In this document: in pieces, positions 38,464 through 50,732 of the stretch
Layout of the letters: every line of letters starts with the position of its first letter
Position numbering within the stretch: position 1 is the first letter of the stretch
From: Piper betle
Taxonomy: Eukaryota; Streptophyta; Magnoliopsida; Piperales; Piperaceae
Length of the DNA stretch: 64,000 nt
Assembly (NCBI GenBank): GCA_033002965.1
Contig: JAURVB010008667.1
Coordinates: forward strand, 229,212-293,211
Direction: 5' to 3'
Position numbers and translations under genes: made by a program
Notes under the pieces: model-generated
Databases searched by the model: none
Told to the model about the DNA's origin: nothing
The model's input: the letters and a program-made list of their open reading frames with translations, nothing else

Positions 38464-39670
38464 CATTCTATTCCAAGAGGATGTGTTGGTGGAGATCCTC
38501 GTGAGGCTGCCCCTTCCCTGCGTCGTCAGATGCAAGCTCGTTTCAAAGGCATGGCGGCGGCTCATCTCTCACAAGCCCTTCCCCATCGCCCGGGTTTCAA
38601 ACCTGCCCATGACGTATCTGCTCTGTCGAAGGTGGTGCGACGACACGCCATTCCTGACTCCCATATCAATGCATATACGAAGCAGGACGACTTCTCCACG
38701 ATTCACGTCCAACATGTCATCGCCGACGAAGATGACAGCCACCCTCCTCCCCGCATCACCCCTCTCAATCTGCTACGGCGAAGCAAGTTCTCCATCTTCG
38801 GCTCGTGTAATGATGGTCTGATCCTGTTCTGGATCCGACCCAACTCATTCCTCATCGTCAACCCTTCCAACCAAACATGGATTCTATTGCCCGCCCCGCC
38901 GACGTGCTGTCTGGACGACCTGCATGGTTCCCGACATTCCCGCATCTTCCTCGTGGACTTGCACATCATGGTATCCCCATGTCTCCAACCACTTCAGAGA
39001 TTTGTTCGATTCCGACGGTGAACCACTTGAGAGTCGTCACCTCCTCCTCCGAATCGCGCGTGTGCATGGACAACTTATGAACAGGTGCCGCTGAATCACA
39101 TTACGCTCGACCCCGCAGCATCATCATACAAAGGATTGCGTTCTCCATTACTGCTCCTCGATGGCAGGCTGTACTTGAGTGCTTTCCGTAAAATAATCCG
39201 ACTTAATGTTGATAAGGAGACCACTAATCTGATCGACATGCCACCGGTAAATGAGCAACTTGGCAATTGGAGAGGGTGCCTTCGATTGGATAGTATGGAT
39301 TTGGTTATTACAACAGGGAGCTGCACATTTGGGAGCGTCAAAATTGGTCAACAAGTAGTTGGTGTCTGAGCATTATAATCCTCCTCAAGCCCTGTTTTCG
39401 GATCTTCTCGACCATTCGCGCCCATCAGAGCGTTTTACAAGGGAGGCGTGTTTTCCCCCGGACAAGGATGCCATTCTTGGGAGAATGGGCAAAAGTAATG
39501 TCATTTACTATGAGTTCGACGGTGGAAGGGAGAAGGCTATTGGCCTTGAAAATGTTAATTGGTCTCATAGGCTCTTTCCGCTGTCACCTTGCTTGGTTGA
39601 CTCATTTGATGTCAACCAAGACATGGAAGAGGCCAATGCCAAGAAGGAATTGGGAATTGAAGTTAGATAA
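38464..39670 (+). pseudogene. F-box protein pseudogene
   Basis: Plus-strand fragments in three frames match a plant F-box protein (substrate receptor of SCF ubiquitin ligases). The F-box reads EDVLVEILVRLPLPCVVRCK, then LVSKAWRRLISHKPF (about 38478-38580). The F-box-associated part continues ISILG-type as SCNDGLILFWIRPNSFLIVN with TWILLPAPP (about 38750-38900), then LLLLDGRLYLSAF (about 39150) and ILGRMGKSNVIYYEFDGG with LFPLSPCLVDSFDV (about 39470-39615), ending near 39670. No ATG precedes the F-box, and at least two frame changes separate the blocks. The 5' end abuts the minus-strand remnant at about 38455-38464. Confidence 0.75.
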
Positions 39671-39984
39671 TGAAGTAGCTATTTGAATTAATTTTGATCA
39701 ACGTGCTTAGCTATGAATATCGTTGAATCTATCTTTCCACACCCCAAATATCAAATTAGTGTTTTGTAATGGTGCCTTCTTGATGCGATCTTTGTTTTTA
39801 ATTACTGGGTTTTTTATTTGTTTCGATTGTTTTAATGTTATAGAACGATCCATGATGAAATAGCATTCTTTCTGGGGCTCTAAATTTGACTTTGGATATC
39901 ACTCTCGTGTTTGGACGAGCTGATCAACTTTTTGTCGAGATTAACCAAATATGAAAAATCTTGGTTTTTGTCCAAAACAGGATT

Positions 39985-42900
39985 ATAAGTTTATATATTT
40001 ATGGAGGAGGGACAACCCAACAAACCTCCCTTTCCCGACTCCATGAAATACCTATAGCCAGCATGAGAAGCTTCATCCATGCCTGCTCCATTCCTACAGT
40101 AAACATGTTTCTCCTTTGACACAACTTTAGTCATTATGTTTAAAATATTCCTTTCAGTATGAATTTTTATTAGCTCAAGAGATTTACTTTCCAACATATC
40201 TCTTATCCAGTGATATCTCACATCAATGTGCTTGCTCTTTGAATGAAAACTTAAATTCTTACTCAGGTGAATTGCACTCTACCTATCACAGTGTAAAACA
40301 TATCTCTCCTGTTTAATGCCAATTTCATTCAAAAATCTTTTAGTCCATAGCATCTCCTTGCAAACCTCTGTAGTAGCAATAAATTTTGCTTCAGTTGTAG
40401 ATAATGCAATACACTTTTGTAACCTAGACTGCCAAAACACAGCCCAATTAGCAAAATTAACAATAAACCCAGATGTTGACCTTCTTATTTCCAAGTCACC
40501 TGCTATGCCTACATTGGTGTAGCCAACCAATAAAGGTTTATCACTTCCAAAACATACATATTTTAGACGTACCTCTCAAGTACCTCATTATCCATTTGCC
40601 TGCTTGCCAATGTTTTTTACTCGGATTTATTAAATGTCTGCTAAACATTTTAACTGCATATACTATATTAGGTCTTATACAAACCATAACATACATCAAA
40701 GTATCAACTGCAGAAGCATAAGGAACCTTTCTCATTTCCTTCATTTCTGTTTCACTTAAGTCACTTTTTTCAACTTGAAGTGACCCCCAAGTGGAACTCC
40801 AACCGGCTTTGCATCTTTCATGTTAAAATTTTCAATTACCTTTTTATGTACTTTTCTTGTGACACCCAAAGCTTTCTAGCTCCCCTGGCATGCTGAATGG
40901 ACATTCCCAAGATTTGCTTTGTTGGTCCCAAGTCCTTCATTGCAAAGGATTTATTCAAGTTCTTCTTTAAACTTACAATCTTGGCTCTATCATGTCCTAC
41001 AATCAACATGTCATCCACATAAAGCAATAGAATAACAAAGTCACCATCATCAAACCTCTTGATAAACACATAGTGATCAGAAACAGATTTCTTGTACCCA
41101 TTCTTTTTCATAAAAGAATCAAACTTTTTATATCACTGTCTAGGAGCTTGCTTCAAACCATACAAACTCTATTTCAGACTGCACACTATCGGTTCCTTTA
41201 CTCTAACTTTAAAACCCTTTGGTTGCTCCATATATATGGTCTTCTCAAAATAATTGTGAAGAAAGGTCGTCTTCACATCTAACTATTCAACTTCAAAATC
41301 TAAACTTGCAGCCAAAGCCAGAATAATTCTAATAGAAGGCATTTTAACAACAGGAGAAAAAATTTCATCGAAATCAATACCTTTCTTCTGTCCGAAGCCT
41401 TTCACCACCAACCTTGCCTTGTACATTGGTTGTGTGTTATTTTCTTCTTATTTGATCATGTAGACCTATTTGTTCCTCAATACTCTCTTCCCTTGAGGAA
41501 GATCCACCAACTCATAGGTGTGATTATCGTACAAAGATTCCATCTCATCTTGCATTGCCTTCAACCACTTTTCCTTTTCTACATGAGCTTTGACCTCACT
41601 AAATTTTCTGGGTCTCCACATTCAGTTATTGTCACATATTCTGATGATGGATATCTTGTTGATGGAATTAGTTCACGAGTTGATCTCCTCACATGTGCAA
41701 AGGCTTTACAACCAAAGACTCTCAAATGAAAATAACTGACATTTTTGTCACTCTAAACCCTTTCTGGTATGTCACTGTTCAGAGCATGTGTGGGAGATTT
41801 GTTGAGTAAATAACAAGTTGTGCTCATGGCTTCACCCTAGAAGCTTTTAGGCAACTTAGTTGAAGACAACATACTCCTAACCCTCTCAGAGATGATCCTG
41901 TTCATTCTTTCAGCCACTCCATTATGTTGAGGAGTATAAGGAACCGTCTTCTCATGCCTAATCCCATGTTTGCTATAATATTCATCAACTCAACAGAACA
42001 ATATTCACCACCATTATCACTTCTAAGACATTTCAAGAGCTTGCTGGTTTCTCTTTCAACCAATACATGAAAATTTTTAAAGATGCCAAAAACATCACTT
42101 TTATTTTTCATGCCATAAGCCCACACTTTCCTAGAAGTATCATCAATAAAAGTAACAAAATAAATAGAACTGCTAAGAGATTTTACCTCCATAGGCCCAA
42201 AAACATCAGAGTGTACCAACTCAAGAACTTCTGACTTCCTTGTACTTGTGCTTGCAAAGGATGTCTTACGTTGTTTCCTAACCAAACAATGGTCACAAGG
42301 ACTAATTGTGATATCCTTGACCTTGGGAAGGAAATTTAATTTCTTCAAAGTCTCTAGTCTCTTCTCACTCATGTGTCCCAATCGATGGTGCCACAAATCA
42401 GCAGTTGATTAAATAAGGAGATATTAACCTCCCCTCGAATTAGACTCATCTCAGTTTTGTACAAACTACAACACTTCTTCCCTTTAGCAACAACAAGATA
42501 ACTTTTCACAAGTTTCCACACACCTTGTGCAAATTATGAACCAAATCCTTCATCATCAAGCACTCCGGTTGATAACAAACTCATCCTCAAATCTAGAATA
42601 TGTCTGACATTTTTAAGCATCAATCTGTAACCCGTGTTTGTTACTATATGCACATCTCCAAGTCCCACAATTTTGAAAATATCACTATTTCTCATCTTCA
42701 CTATACCCAAATATGAAGATTCATAGGTAGCAAAGAAATTTATGCTTGGAGTTATATGAAATGATGCTCCCGAGTCAACTACCCAACTAGCATCACAATC
42801 AGCCGTCAAACAATCATTCCCATGATCAAAAAGAATCACCATGTCATCATGCACAACATTGGTGGTCGTTCCTCCTAGATCCTTGTTGTCCTTATTTTTC

Positions 42901-43560
42901 AAATCTTTCTTGAACTTCCAATAATCATTCTTCATATGACCTGTCTTATCACAATAATAACACTTCAAGTGCTTTCTGGATTTAGACCTTCCTCAATTCT
43001 TGTCCCTTCTATCTGTGTCTCTATTTCTCGATCTACCTCTTGCCTCTTCTGATACTGATGCATGAGACCTTGAAGTTGGTAGAGATTTTCTTATCATCTC
43101 TTCATTCAGTAAACTGCTTCTTACTATGTCCATTGTGAGTTTTCCATGCGGAGCAGCATTGCTCAAAGATATCACCAATGTTTCTTAACTCTCTAGCAAA
43201 GTGTTAAGTAGCAGGATAGTTTGTCATTCCTCACCTAGAGTCATCTTCATCCTGACAAGTTGAGTAATAATACTCTTCATCTCATTGAGATGCACCCTTA
43301 TGTCAGTTCCATCCTTATACCTTAAATTTACCAATTTTCTTATCAAAAGGGTCTTATTGCCAGCAGTATTCCTCTCATAAACTTCTTGGAGTTTATCTTA
43401 TATTGCTTTTGAGGATTGGATCATGATGCTGACACATATGATGGTCAACCTATGCTAAACCCCACTCTGATCTCCTGAAATTTAGAGTGGCTGCTTCTAT
43501 CAGTGTTAACTAGTCCTCACACAGCAATCATTGGTCTGGCACCTTATCTCTGGTAGAATC
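39985..43560 (-). mobile_element. Decayed Ty1/copia retrotransposon, minus strand
   Basis: Reading on the minus strand, the order is gag, protease, integrase, reverse transcriptase, RNase H, as in copia elements. Gag is seen at 43420-43200 (DKLQEVYERN-type and VISLSNAAPHGKLTMD), with a CCHC knuckle CYYCDKTGHMKNDYWKF near 42960. Protease DASWVVDSGASFHITP lies near 42770. Integrase WHHRLGHMSEKRLE and FIDDTSRKVWAYG lie at 42390-42100, with RSDNGGEYC near 42010. RT LLYVDDMLIVGHD lies near 41010, and RNase H STSGFIVNFANWAVFWQSR at about 40450. It ends with a polypurine tract (40023-40037, minus gggaaagggagg) and an LTR start TGTTGGG at 40022. Many stops and frameshifts break it. The far end of the 3' LTR and the 5' LTR are not resolved. 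Confidence 0.85.
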
Positions 43561-44310
43561 TGGTCAAATAACTAATCTCACAGGCAATGGTAGTCCTGAT
43601 CTTTTCCTCGTCATATCAAGACCTATGTCGGGCAAAAGGAAGTCAAAACTTCTGCCCATAGGTCATAAAGTAGTGGAAGAGGAGGATGCGGTGAAGTGCT
43701 AATCAAACTGTCGATCCACCGCACTACTCATCCTCATTCATCACTATCTCCTAGAAGTGGCTCATCTCATGTGCCAACTAACTTGCTAAATCTCTATACT
43801 TCAAGCTCCTTATTATTACCCCTTTTCTTTTTAACTCATTCCTATCATGTACACCATGTCCCATGGAAACAGGACTAATGTGGTGACATGCAAGACACTA
43901 ACATCTGGTCAATCATCTAATTCACTTATGCGATGGACAGAATTAGTGGGTCTCTAAGCCCATCATGACAAGCCTGTCAAATTCCTGCTGACATCTACTG
44001 ACATCCGAATATGGTATAAGATGAGAACCTTATACCCTTTCTACCTCTACCAGCATTACAACATGCTCTGCTCACATCTAACTTACCAACAATCTGATAT
44101 CATCCCATAAAATGACCTGTCAACTCAACTAAGGTCAGTTCCACATAATTCTGATCAAGTCTCGAATACACTGCTATCTAAACAACTTATGAAGAAAATC
44201 TGCAAGTAAAGAAAATATACGAAAACATACCTGCCAGCTGGACTCGGAGCAGTCTTTGCACACACATCACCTATAAAAGTATCATACATCTTAATCGGCC
44301 GAGAGTGGCT
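43561..44310 (-). mobile_element. Retrotransposon leader region, unassigned
   Basis: This stretch lies between the copia gag remnant and a primer binding site on the minus strand. No ORF of note is readable. It is probably untranslated leader of an LTR element on the minus strand. Whether it belongs to the copia remnant or to the LTR-A element cannot be decided by eye. Confidence 0.45.
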
Positions 44311-44322
44311 CTGATACCAATG
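44311..44322 (-). other. Primer binding site (initiator tRNA-Met type)
   Basis: The plus strand reads gctctgataccaa, so the minus strand reads TTGGTATCAGAGC, the usual plant LTR-retrotransposon primer binding site for tRNA-iMet. It sits immediately beside the LTR terminus TGTAACACCCC at 44326. This indicates that the adjacent LTR is a 5' LTR transcribed on the minus strand. Confidence 0.8.
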
Positions 44323-44325
44323 TTG

Positions 44326-47270
44326 TAACACCCCAAATCCGGTTCACGCTCGTGAACCGAACCGGCATGTTACAGGCCCCGGTTAGGTCGGCTAACCCGA
44401 ACCTAACTCATGTGGATCCAATCTCGGCGTCTTAAGATGAAGATACGATCCATCATGAATGAATAAATACGCAAAATCCTAACATGGTACTACATGAATG
44501 ACAAGCAATTCAAAATACACACCAATACAGTTACGATCAAAATTCTGAAATAAAACAGACAGGGTCTCCCCTAAAAGTGCGATTAGGGTCCACCCTGTCA
44601 AAATAATATATACAAGTATATAAGCATATATCAACAATTTCATTACACACAATCTGATATACTATAAGCTCATTCTGGAACTTGGGTCCTAACCCATCAT
44701 ACTTTTGCTGCGCTACTGTGATCATCTCATTTCGTATCATTATCATGCCTCAAACATTTAATCATAGCATGTTTATTAAACAACATCATAAACAAAACAT
44801 GAAACATTCAATCACCCAATATGTGTGTGCAGAAGACCTTATTGCTCCTCCGTCCCGGCCGGCACATCCATCTCGTGCTCATCACCTACATATATATAAG
44901 AAAAACGTCAGTAACAAGCGTTACTGGTCCGAAAAGAAAATAACTATAGCAAACTGGCTATGAGAGCAAACTCTCATATGAAAGAAAACCATATACTTCC
45001 TCAAGAACACTCTGAAGGGCACTACTGAGGAGCCACTGGGCTGCAGACCCGGTAGCATCCCGAACTTACTGCTCTGCTGCTGGTACTGTGCTACTCTCAG
45101 CACTTCTTTTTCAGTACTTCTCGTGAAACTTTATCCTAAGCCCTCTCCTTACCTCCATATTTCTCCTGGCCTTGAGCACGAAGGCCGAGTACTCTCAGGC
45201 AGTCGCCTTTAGTACCCTTTGAACCACAAGTCCGGACATGCGCTGTACTAAACAGTACCCGTAAACCTCCACGTTCTCCGGGTGTGAGGAACTCAAACGC
45301 GGAGTTGTCAGGATCCCTCGGGAATGGAACAGTCCGCTGGCACTAATCCAGAGCCCGCTTTGACTGTCACGGCATCCTCTGCATGGTACGTGCAGTCGAT
45401 TTCTCCATCTCTCGTCTCACTGAAAACGCGAAAACTACATATATATAGGGCTGGGTAGGGATTTATATAATAGGCCCGAAGGCAACTTGTGGTGGATCTT
45501 GTTTTCGAAATCATCCTCGAGGGATCTCATCCTCGAGGGGTTATTAATCCGGAAAATGTTCGGTTAAATGGCCCGAGTTAAGTGGGATCCGATAAAACGC
45601 CACTTAACCCGTCCTGCAGACAATAAATTAAACATACAATAGAAAGAGTAAATCAGAGACGAGTCCTAAACGGACCTGGTAGAAGCTCCAAGCGTGTCAT
45701 CGCGCCTAGGCGGCGAGCTCCTACTCCGTACCTACACATCAAAACTAGATACTAACGCCCGCTAACTAAATGATGGATCAAACTCGTTATGATTAAACAC
45801 GCTCACAATACAACATCTACCACAACAATCAACAATTATATAACAATAAGTATGAAAGAAATTCTGACTCCTATTCATACCAATCTTATCGTGTTTTTCT
45901 AAGTTCTGTCGTAATAACTTATCATGCTCAATTTACTTACTTCATTAAACCACTTAACCTCCATAAACTATCAATCACATCATGTAACTTATCACTTCAT
46001 TTGTAATTAAGCATTAATCACATCAATAATTAGTCCTAGCATGCTGTGCTAACAATAATCAATTTTAAATAAATCAATCGGAGGTAATTATACCTCACAT
46101 CGTCGGCAATCGGCGACGGCTAGGGTTCCGTCGCGCGTCTCGGAGCTCAAATTTGGCGCTCATCGGCGTCCGAAGCTCGATCGGGCTCCACTGGGTGAGC
46201 CCCGCAGAAGATCCGGTGAATTCTGACGAATCCCAGAAATTCCGATTTTTCGGCGGTTTTCCGGCAGCGGCTTGCGGTTTTCCGGCGACTTCCGGTGGTT
46301 TTCCGGCGACAATCGCCGGCGGCGTCTACTGGTCGGAAAGGGGTCGTGTTGGGTACCCTCGGAACCGGCTCGGCGACCCCGACTCATCTACGAGGTCGAC
46401 GCGGCCAACGGAGGTGGTGGCCCGCCGGAAAATGACTAAAACAGGGCCGCGGCGTTGGGTCGCTAAATCCGGCCGGCCACGGCGGCGATGCCCCCGTTCC
46501 GGTCGGGGAAGGTCGCTGGAAGGCTGAGGGTGTTGAGGCGAGTGACCGATCGCGGCGGCGCTGGTCGCCGGCGACGGAATCGGTGACGGAAGCGCAACGC
46601 GGGCGCGGCGTCGCGGCGTGGCTTCCTCGCGTCGTGGCGGTCCGACGGGGGCCGGACCTGGTCGGGGCAGCACGGCAACAGTGTCGCCGAGCTGGGCGGC
46701 GTCGGTCGACGGCCGGGCGGCGCCGACAGCGGCGGCGGTGGCGCGCGAACAGGGGCGGCGCGGCACGAGGGTTTGGGCGTGGGGGAGAAAAGGTCGGGGG
46801 TGTGTGTAGTGGCAAACTCGTAAATATTACTTGACTCGTCTCCGGCTCGAGTCAAGTATAATAACTAAGTCGTATTAAATCTTAAAAAAATTCATAAAAA
46901 TTGGGAAAAATCCCGTAAAATCAAACAACAACACAACATTATAATGATATGCTCTATGACTAACAACCCACCCAGACTGCCCGAACGCATCCTAACGCGG
47001 TAACGGCCTACTACTAATTCTACGATCCACTATATGTAAAAATAATAAAAAAATGACTGGCATACTCTCATATATCTGATAACTCATTCTGTTCTGCTGT
47101 GTTCATGACGTTATCATCATATACTTGGGTACGCATGACCCTCATAGCTCATACACGCGACTAGCATCGGCTCGGTACACGTGTCCTGAAACTGACTCAA
47201 CTCGAAAAAAATAACGGTCGACCCGACCGGTTCTGAATATAAAACCCTAACTCGAATCGTGGGATTTACA
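44326..47270 (-). mobile_element. Full-length LTR of family LTR-A (about 2.9 kb)
   Basis: The block begins TGTAACACCCC and ends GGGATTTACA on the plus strand, giving the TG...CA inverted ends of an LTR in either reading. Its right 1.7 kb aligns with 50733-52411 and its middle with the copies at 11.2 and 20.1 kb. The 46150-46830 section is strongly GC-rich with repeated cggcggttttccggcg motifs. It is followed by a segment containing tgactcgtctccggctcgag (about 46833-46852). ORFs in the GC-rich part are composition artefacts. The primer binding site next to 44326 makes it a minus-strand 5' LTR. Confidence 0.75.
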
Positions 47271-50200
47271 CCCTATGTGTGGAATTTCATTGTCTATGGG
47301 ATAATAGGCTTTGATGTACTGTTGGGAATGGACTGGTTGTCTGCACACCAGGCTTTTCTCGACTGTAAAGGGAGGAGAGTATTGACTAAACCTTGTAATT
47401 GTGAGATGGGGGTCATTTTCCAAGGGTCATGGAATGATCCATCCTCTTGTATTGTGTCGGTTAGTGAGGCAACTGAGTGGTTTGGTGAGGGTTGTAAAGT
47501 TTTTTCGGCAACTCTAGAGGAGCCTGAGTCCAAACCCAAAGAGTTGTCCATGATTCCGGTGGTAGCAGAATTTCTGGACGTATTTCCAGGTGAACTTCCA
47601 GGGTTACCTCCTAAGCGGGCAGTGGAGTTTGTCATTGACCTAGCACCGGGAGTATCACCAATTTCTAAAGCACCATACCGCATGGCTCCAGCGGAACTCA
47701 AGGAGTTAAAGAGTCAATTAGAAGAGCTGTTGCAGGCAGGCTTCATACGACCAAGTACTTCACCCTGGGGAGCCCCTGTTCTTTTTGTAAAGAAGAAGGA
47801 TGGCTCACTTCGATTGTGTATTGACTATCGCCAGCTCAATCAAGTGACAGTCAAGAATCGGTACCCCTTACCAAGGATTGATGATTTATTTGATCAGTTG
47901 AAAACAGCCAGAATATTCTCAAAAATAGACTTGCGGTCCGGATATCATCAACTACGGGTGAAGGAATCTGACATACAGAAAACGGCTTTCCGAACTCGCT
48001 ATGGACATTATGAGTTTCTGGTTATGCCTTTTGGTCTGACAAATGCACCAGCGGCCTTTATGTCACTTATGAACACGGTGTTCCACGAATACTTGGATAA
48101 GTTTATTATTGTGTTTGTGGACGACATTCTGGTCTATTCAAATAATGAGGAGGACCATGGGAAACACTTGTCCATTGCTCTTCAAGTTTTGAGAGAGAAT
48201 CAACTGTTCGCCAAATTATCAAAGTGTGACTTCTGGCTGAAGGAGGTGAACTTCCTCGGACATGTTGTCTCAAAGGCGGGAGTTGCAGTGGATCCGTCAA
48301 AAGTGAAAGCAGTCATTGATTGGCCACAACCTAAGTCAGTCACTGATATCAGAAGCTTCCTCGGTTTGGCGGGTTACTATAGGAAATTCATTAAAGACTT
48401 TTCCTTAGTAGCATCGCCGATGACCAAACTTACAAGGAAGGGGTCAGGTTTGAATGGAGTAGTAAGTGTGAGGAGAGTTTCCAGTCTCTAAAGAAGAGTT
48501 TAACAACTGCACCAGTCTTGACCCTGCCAAATGGTAATGAAGGATTCGTAGTCTTCAGTGATGCGTCTCGGTTGGGTTTAGGATGCGTCCTTATGCAAGA
48601 TGGTAAGGTGGTGGCTTACGCATCTCGCCAATTGAAGATTCACGAGCAAAATTATGCGACCCATGACTTGGAACTGGCAGCAGTAGTTTTTGCCCTAAAG
48701 ATTTGGAGGCACTACTTGTATGGGGCCCAGTTCGAAGTTTTCACCGACCATCAAAGTTTGAAGTATATCTTCACCCAGAATGACCTTAACCTTCGACAGA
48801 GACGGTGGATAGAATACTTGAAGGACTATGATTTCCAAATTTTATACCACCCGGGAAAAGCGAACGTTGTGGCCGACGCGTTGAGTCGGAAGGGCAAGAT
48901 GGACAAGGGTCAACAACTAGCTAGACTTTGGGCTATGTCAGCTGAGGTGGTAGCTATTAACCCGGTGGAACGAATGACAGGAATACTGGCGAACCTGGTT
49001 ATCTCCAATGAATTGGTGGACCGAGTTAAGCTAACACAAATGGAAGATGAGAAGCTGAATGAAATGTTGGACAAAACTCCCAACATTGTAGCAGATTCCA
49101 ACAGTGTAATCAGATTTAGAGGGAGATTGTGTGTACCCAACAATGATGCATTAAAACGAGATATTCTGGAAGAAGCTCATCGTTCAAGGTTCTCAATACA
49201 CCCTGGTGTTACAAAGATGTACCAGGACTTGAAACGAACCTACTGGTGGGTTGGAATGAAGAGGGATGTGGTGGATTTTGTTTCCAAGTGTCAGACGTGC
49301 CAATTGATCAAAGCCCAACATCAACTACCCGGTGGATTATTACAACCTTTAGAGATACCTACCTGGAAATGGGAGCGTGTCACATGTGATTTTATTACTA
49401 AACTCCCAAGGACTTTGAAGAGACATGACTCTATATGGGTAGTTGTGGACCGTTTGACTAAGGCAGCTCATTTTATCCCCACAAAATCAACAAGGACTGC
49501 GGAATACTTAGCAGAACTGTACATAAATAACATTGTCAGGCTGCATGGAATTCCGAAGGAGATAGTCTCTGACAGAGATCCCCTATTCACGTCACATTTT
49601 TGGGAAGTTTTCCAAAAAGCTATGGGGACCCAAATCAAGTTAAGTACAACATATCACCCCCAAACTGATGGTCAAAGTGAGAGGACCAATCAAACCTTGG
49701 AGGATTTGTTGAGAGCTTGCATCCTCGACTGGGGAGGAGATTGGGAGAAACACTTAGCCTTGGCTGAATTCACCTATAATAACTCTTACCAAGCCAGTAT
49801 AGGAATGGCACCGTTTGAAGCCTTATACGGTAGGCCTTGTCGATCTCCATCATGCTGGTTGGAATCTACAGAGATGGTTATAGTCGGGCCAGAGATGGTG
49901 AGAGAAGCAGCTGAAAAGGTGCAACTCATCCAGCAAAGGCTTAAGGCAGCTCAGGATCGGCAGAAAAGTTATGCTGATACTCGAAGGAAGGACTTAGAAT
50001 TCCAAGTTGGGGAGTTCGTCTACCTTAAGACCTCACCTAAAAAGGGAGTGATCAGATTTAGAACATCAGGGAAGTTGAAGCCAAGATTCATAGGACCATT
50101 TCCAATTTTGGATCGAATCGGAAGTTGTGCATATAGATTAGCATTACCACCAAGCCTTGATGGTGTACACAATGTCTTTCATGTGTCAATGCTAAAGAAA

Positions 50201-50431
50201 TATGTACGAGATGAGAATCACATTATCACAAATTTTGCAGATTTAGAGCTACAATCGGATTTAACCTACGAGGAAAAACCGATTCGAATCTTGGCAAGGG
50301 AAACAAAGACACTCCGTAGCAAGGAGATCCCTTTGGTAAAGGTATTATGGAGAAATCAGGGATCAGAAGAAGCTACATGGGAGATTGAACAAGAAATGGC
50401 CAAAAAATATCCTAACCTGTTTGTAGCATAA
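47259..50431 (+). pseudogene. Ty3/gypsy pol region (chromovirus, probably Tekay/Del), gag missing, frameshifted
   Basis: Two plus-strand ORFs, 47259-48491 and 48518-50431, make up an almost complete pol. The first has the protease end ([13 protein letters not shown]) and reverse transcriptase ([25 protein letters not shown]). The second has RNase H (FSDASRLGLGCVL), the integrase zinc motif with H/H/C/C spacing (FSIHPGVTK to CQTCQLIK), the D,D,E core (VVDRLTKAAHF, SDRDPLF, GQSERTNQT), the GPY/F motif (RFIGPFPILDRIG) and a C-terminal chromodomain-like end (EEATWEIE). The frame changes within about 48440-48490, between RT and RNase H. There is no gag or protease start: the reading joins directly onto the LTR-A edge at 47270. 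Low decay otherwise suggests a fairly recent copy. Confidence 0.9.
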
Positions 50432-50499
50432 AATCTGTGTAATTGTTGTAACATGAACTTATACCGAAGATGGATGTCCTTGGGAATACTATCATATTT

Positions 50500-50732
50500 C
50501 AGGGACGAAATATTTCTAAGTTGGGGAGATTGTAAAGACCCGGAATAAATATAAATAAATATATATATATATATATATATATTCGACGCGGTGGGATCGA
50601 ACGTTGGTATCCATGAATTTGTTTAAATTATTTACCCGCTACCCGGTTAATTATTAATTACCCGGTCAAGTGGAAAATGTACTAGTTGTAACCAAGTTCG
50701 TGACGCGCCGGTTCGGTCCTCGGGGTTATTGA
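50500..50732 (+). mobile_element. Polypurine tract and start of the gypsy 3' LTR
   Basis: After the pol stop, the sequence gttggggagat (about 50519-50530) is the polypurine tract, followed by TGTAAAGACCCGG at 50531, a typical Tekay-type LTR start. A (TA)n run lies at about 50560-50582. About 200 bp of this LTR can be followed before the sequence turns into LTR-A family DNA near 50733. Confidence 0.65.

Noticed and set aside
46160..46855. Several overlapping Arg/Pro-rich ORFs on both strands
   Set aside because: They are open because the GC-rich LTR section lacks AT-rich stop codons. Composition is Arg/Pro/Ala in all frames with no motif.
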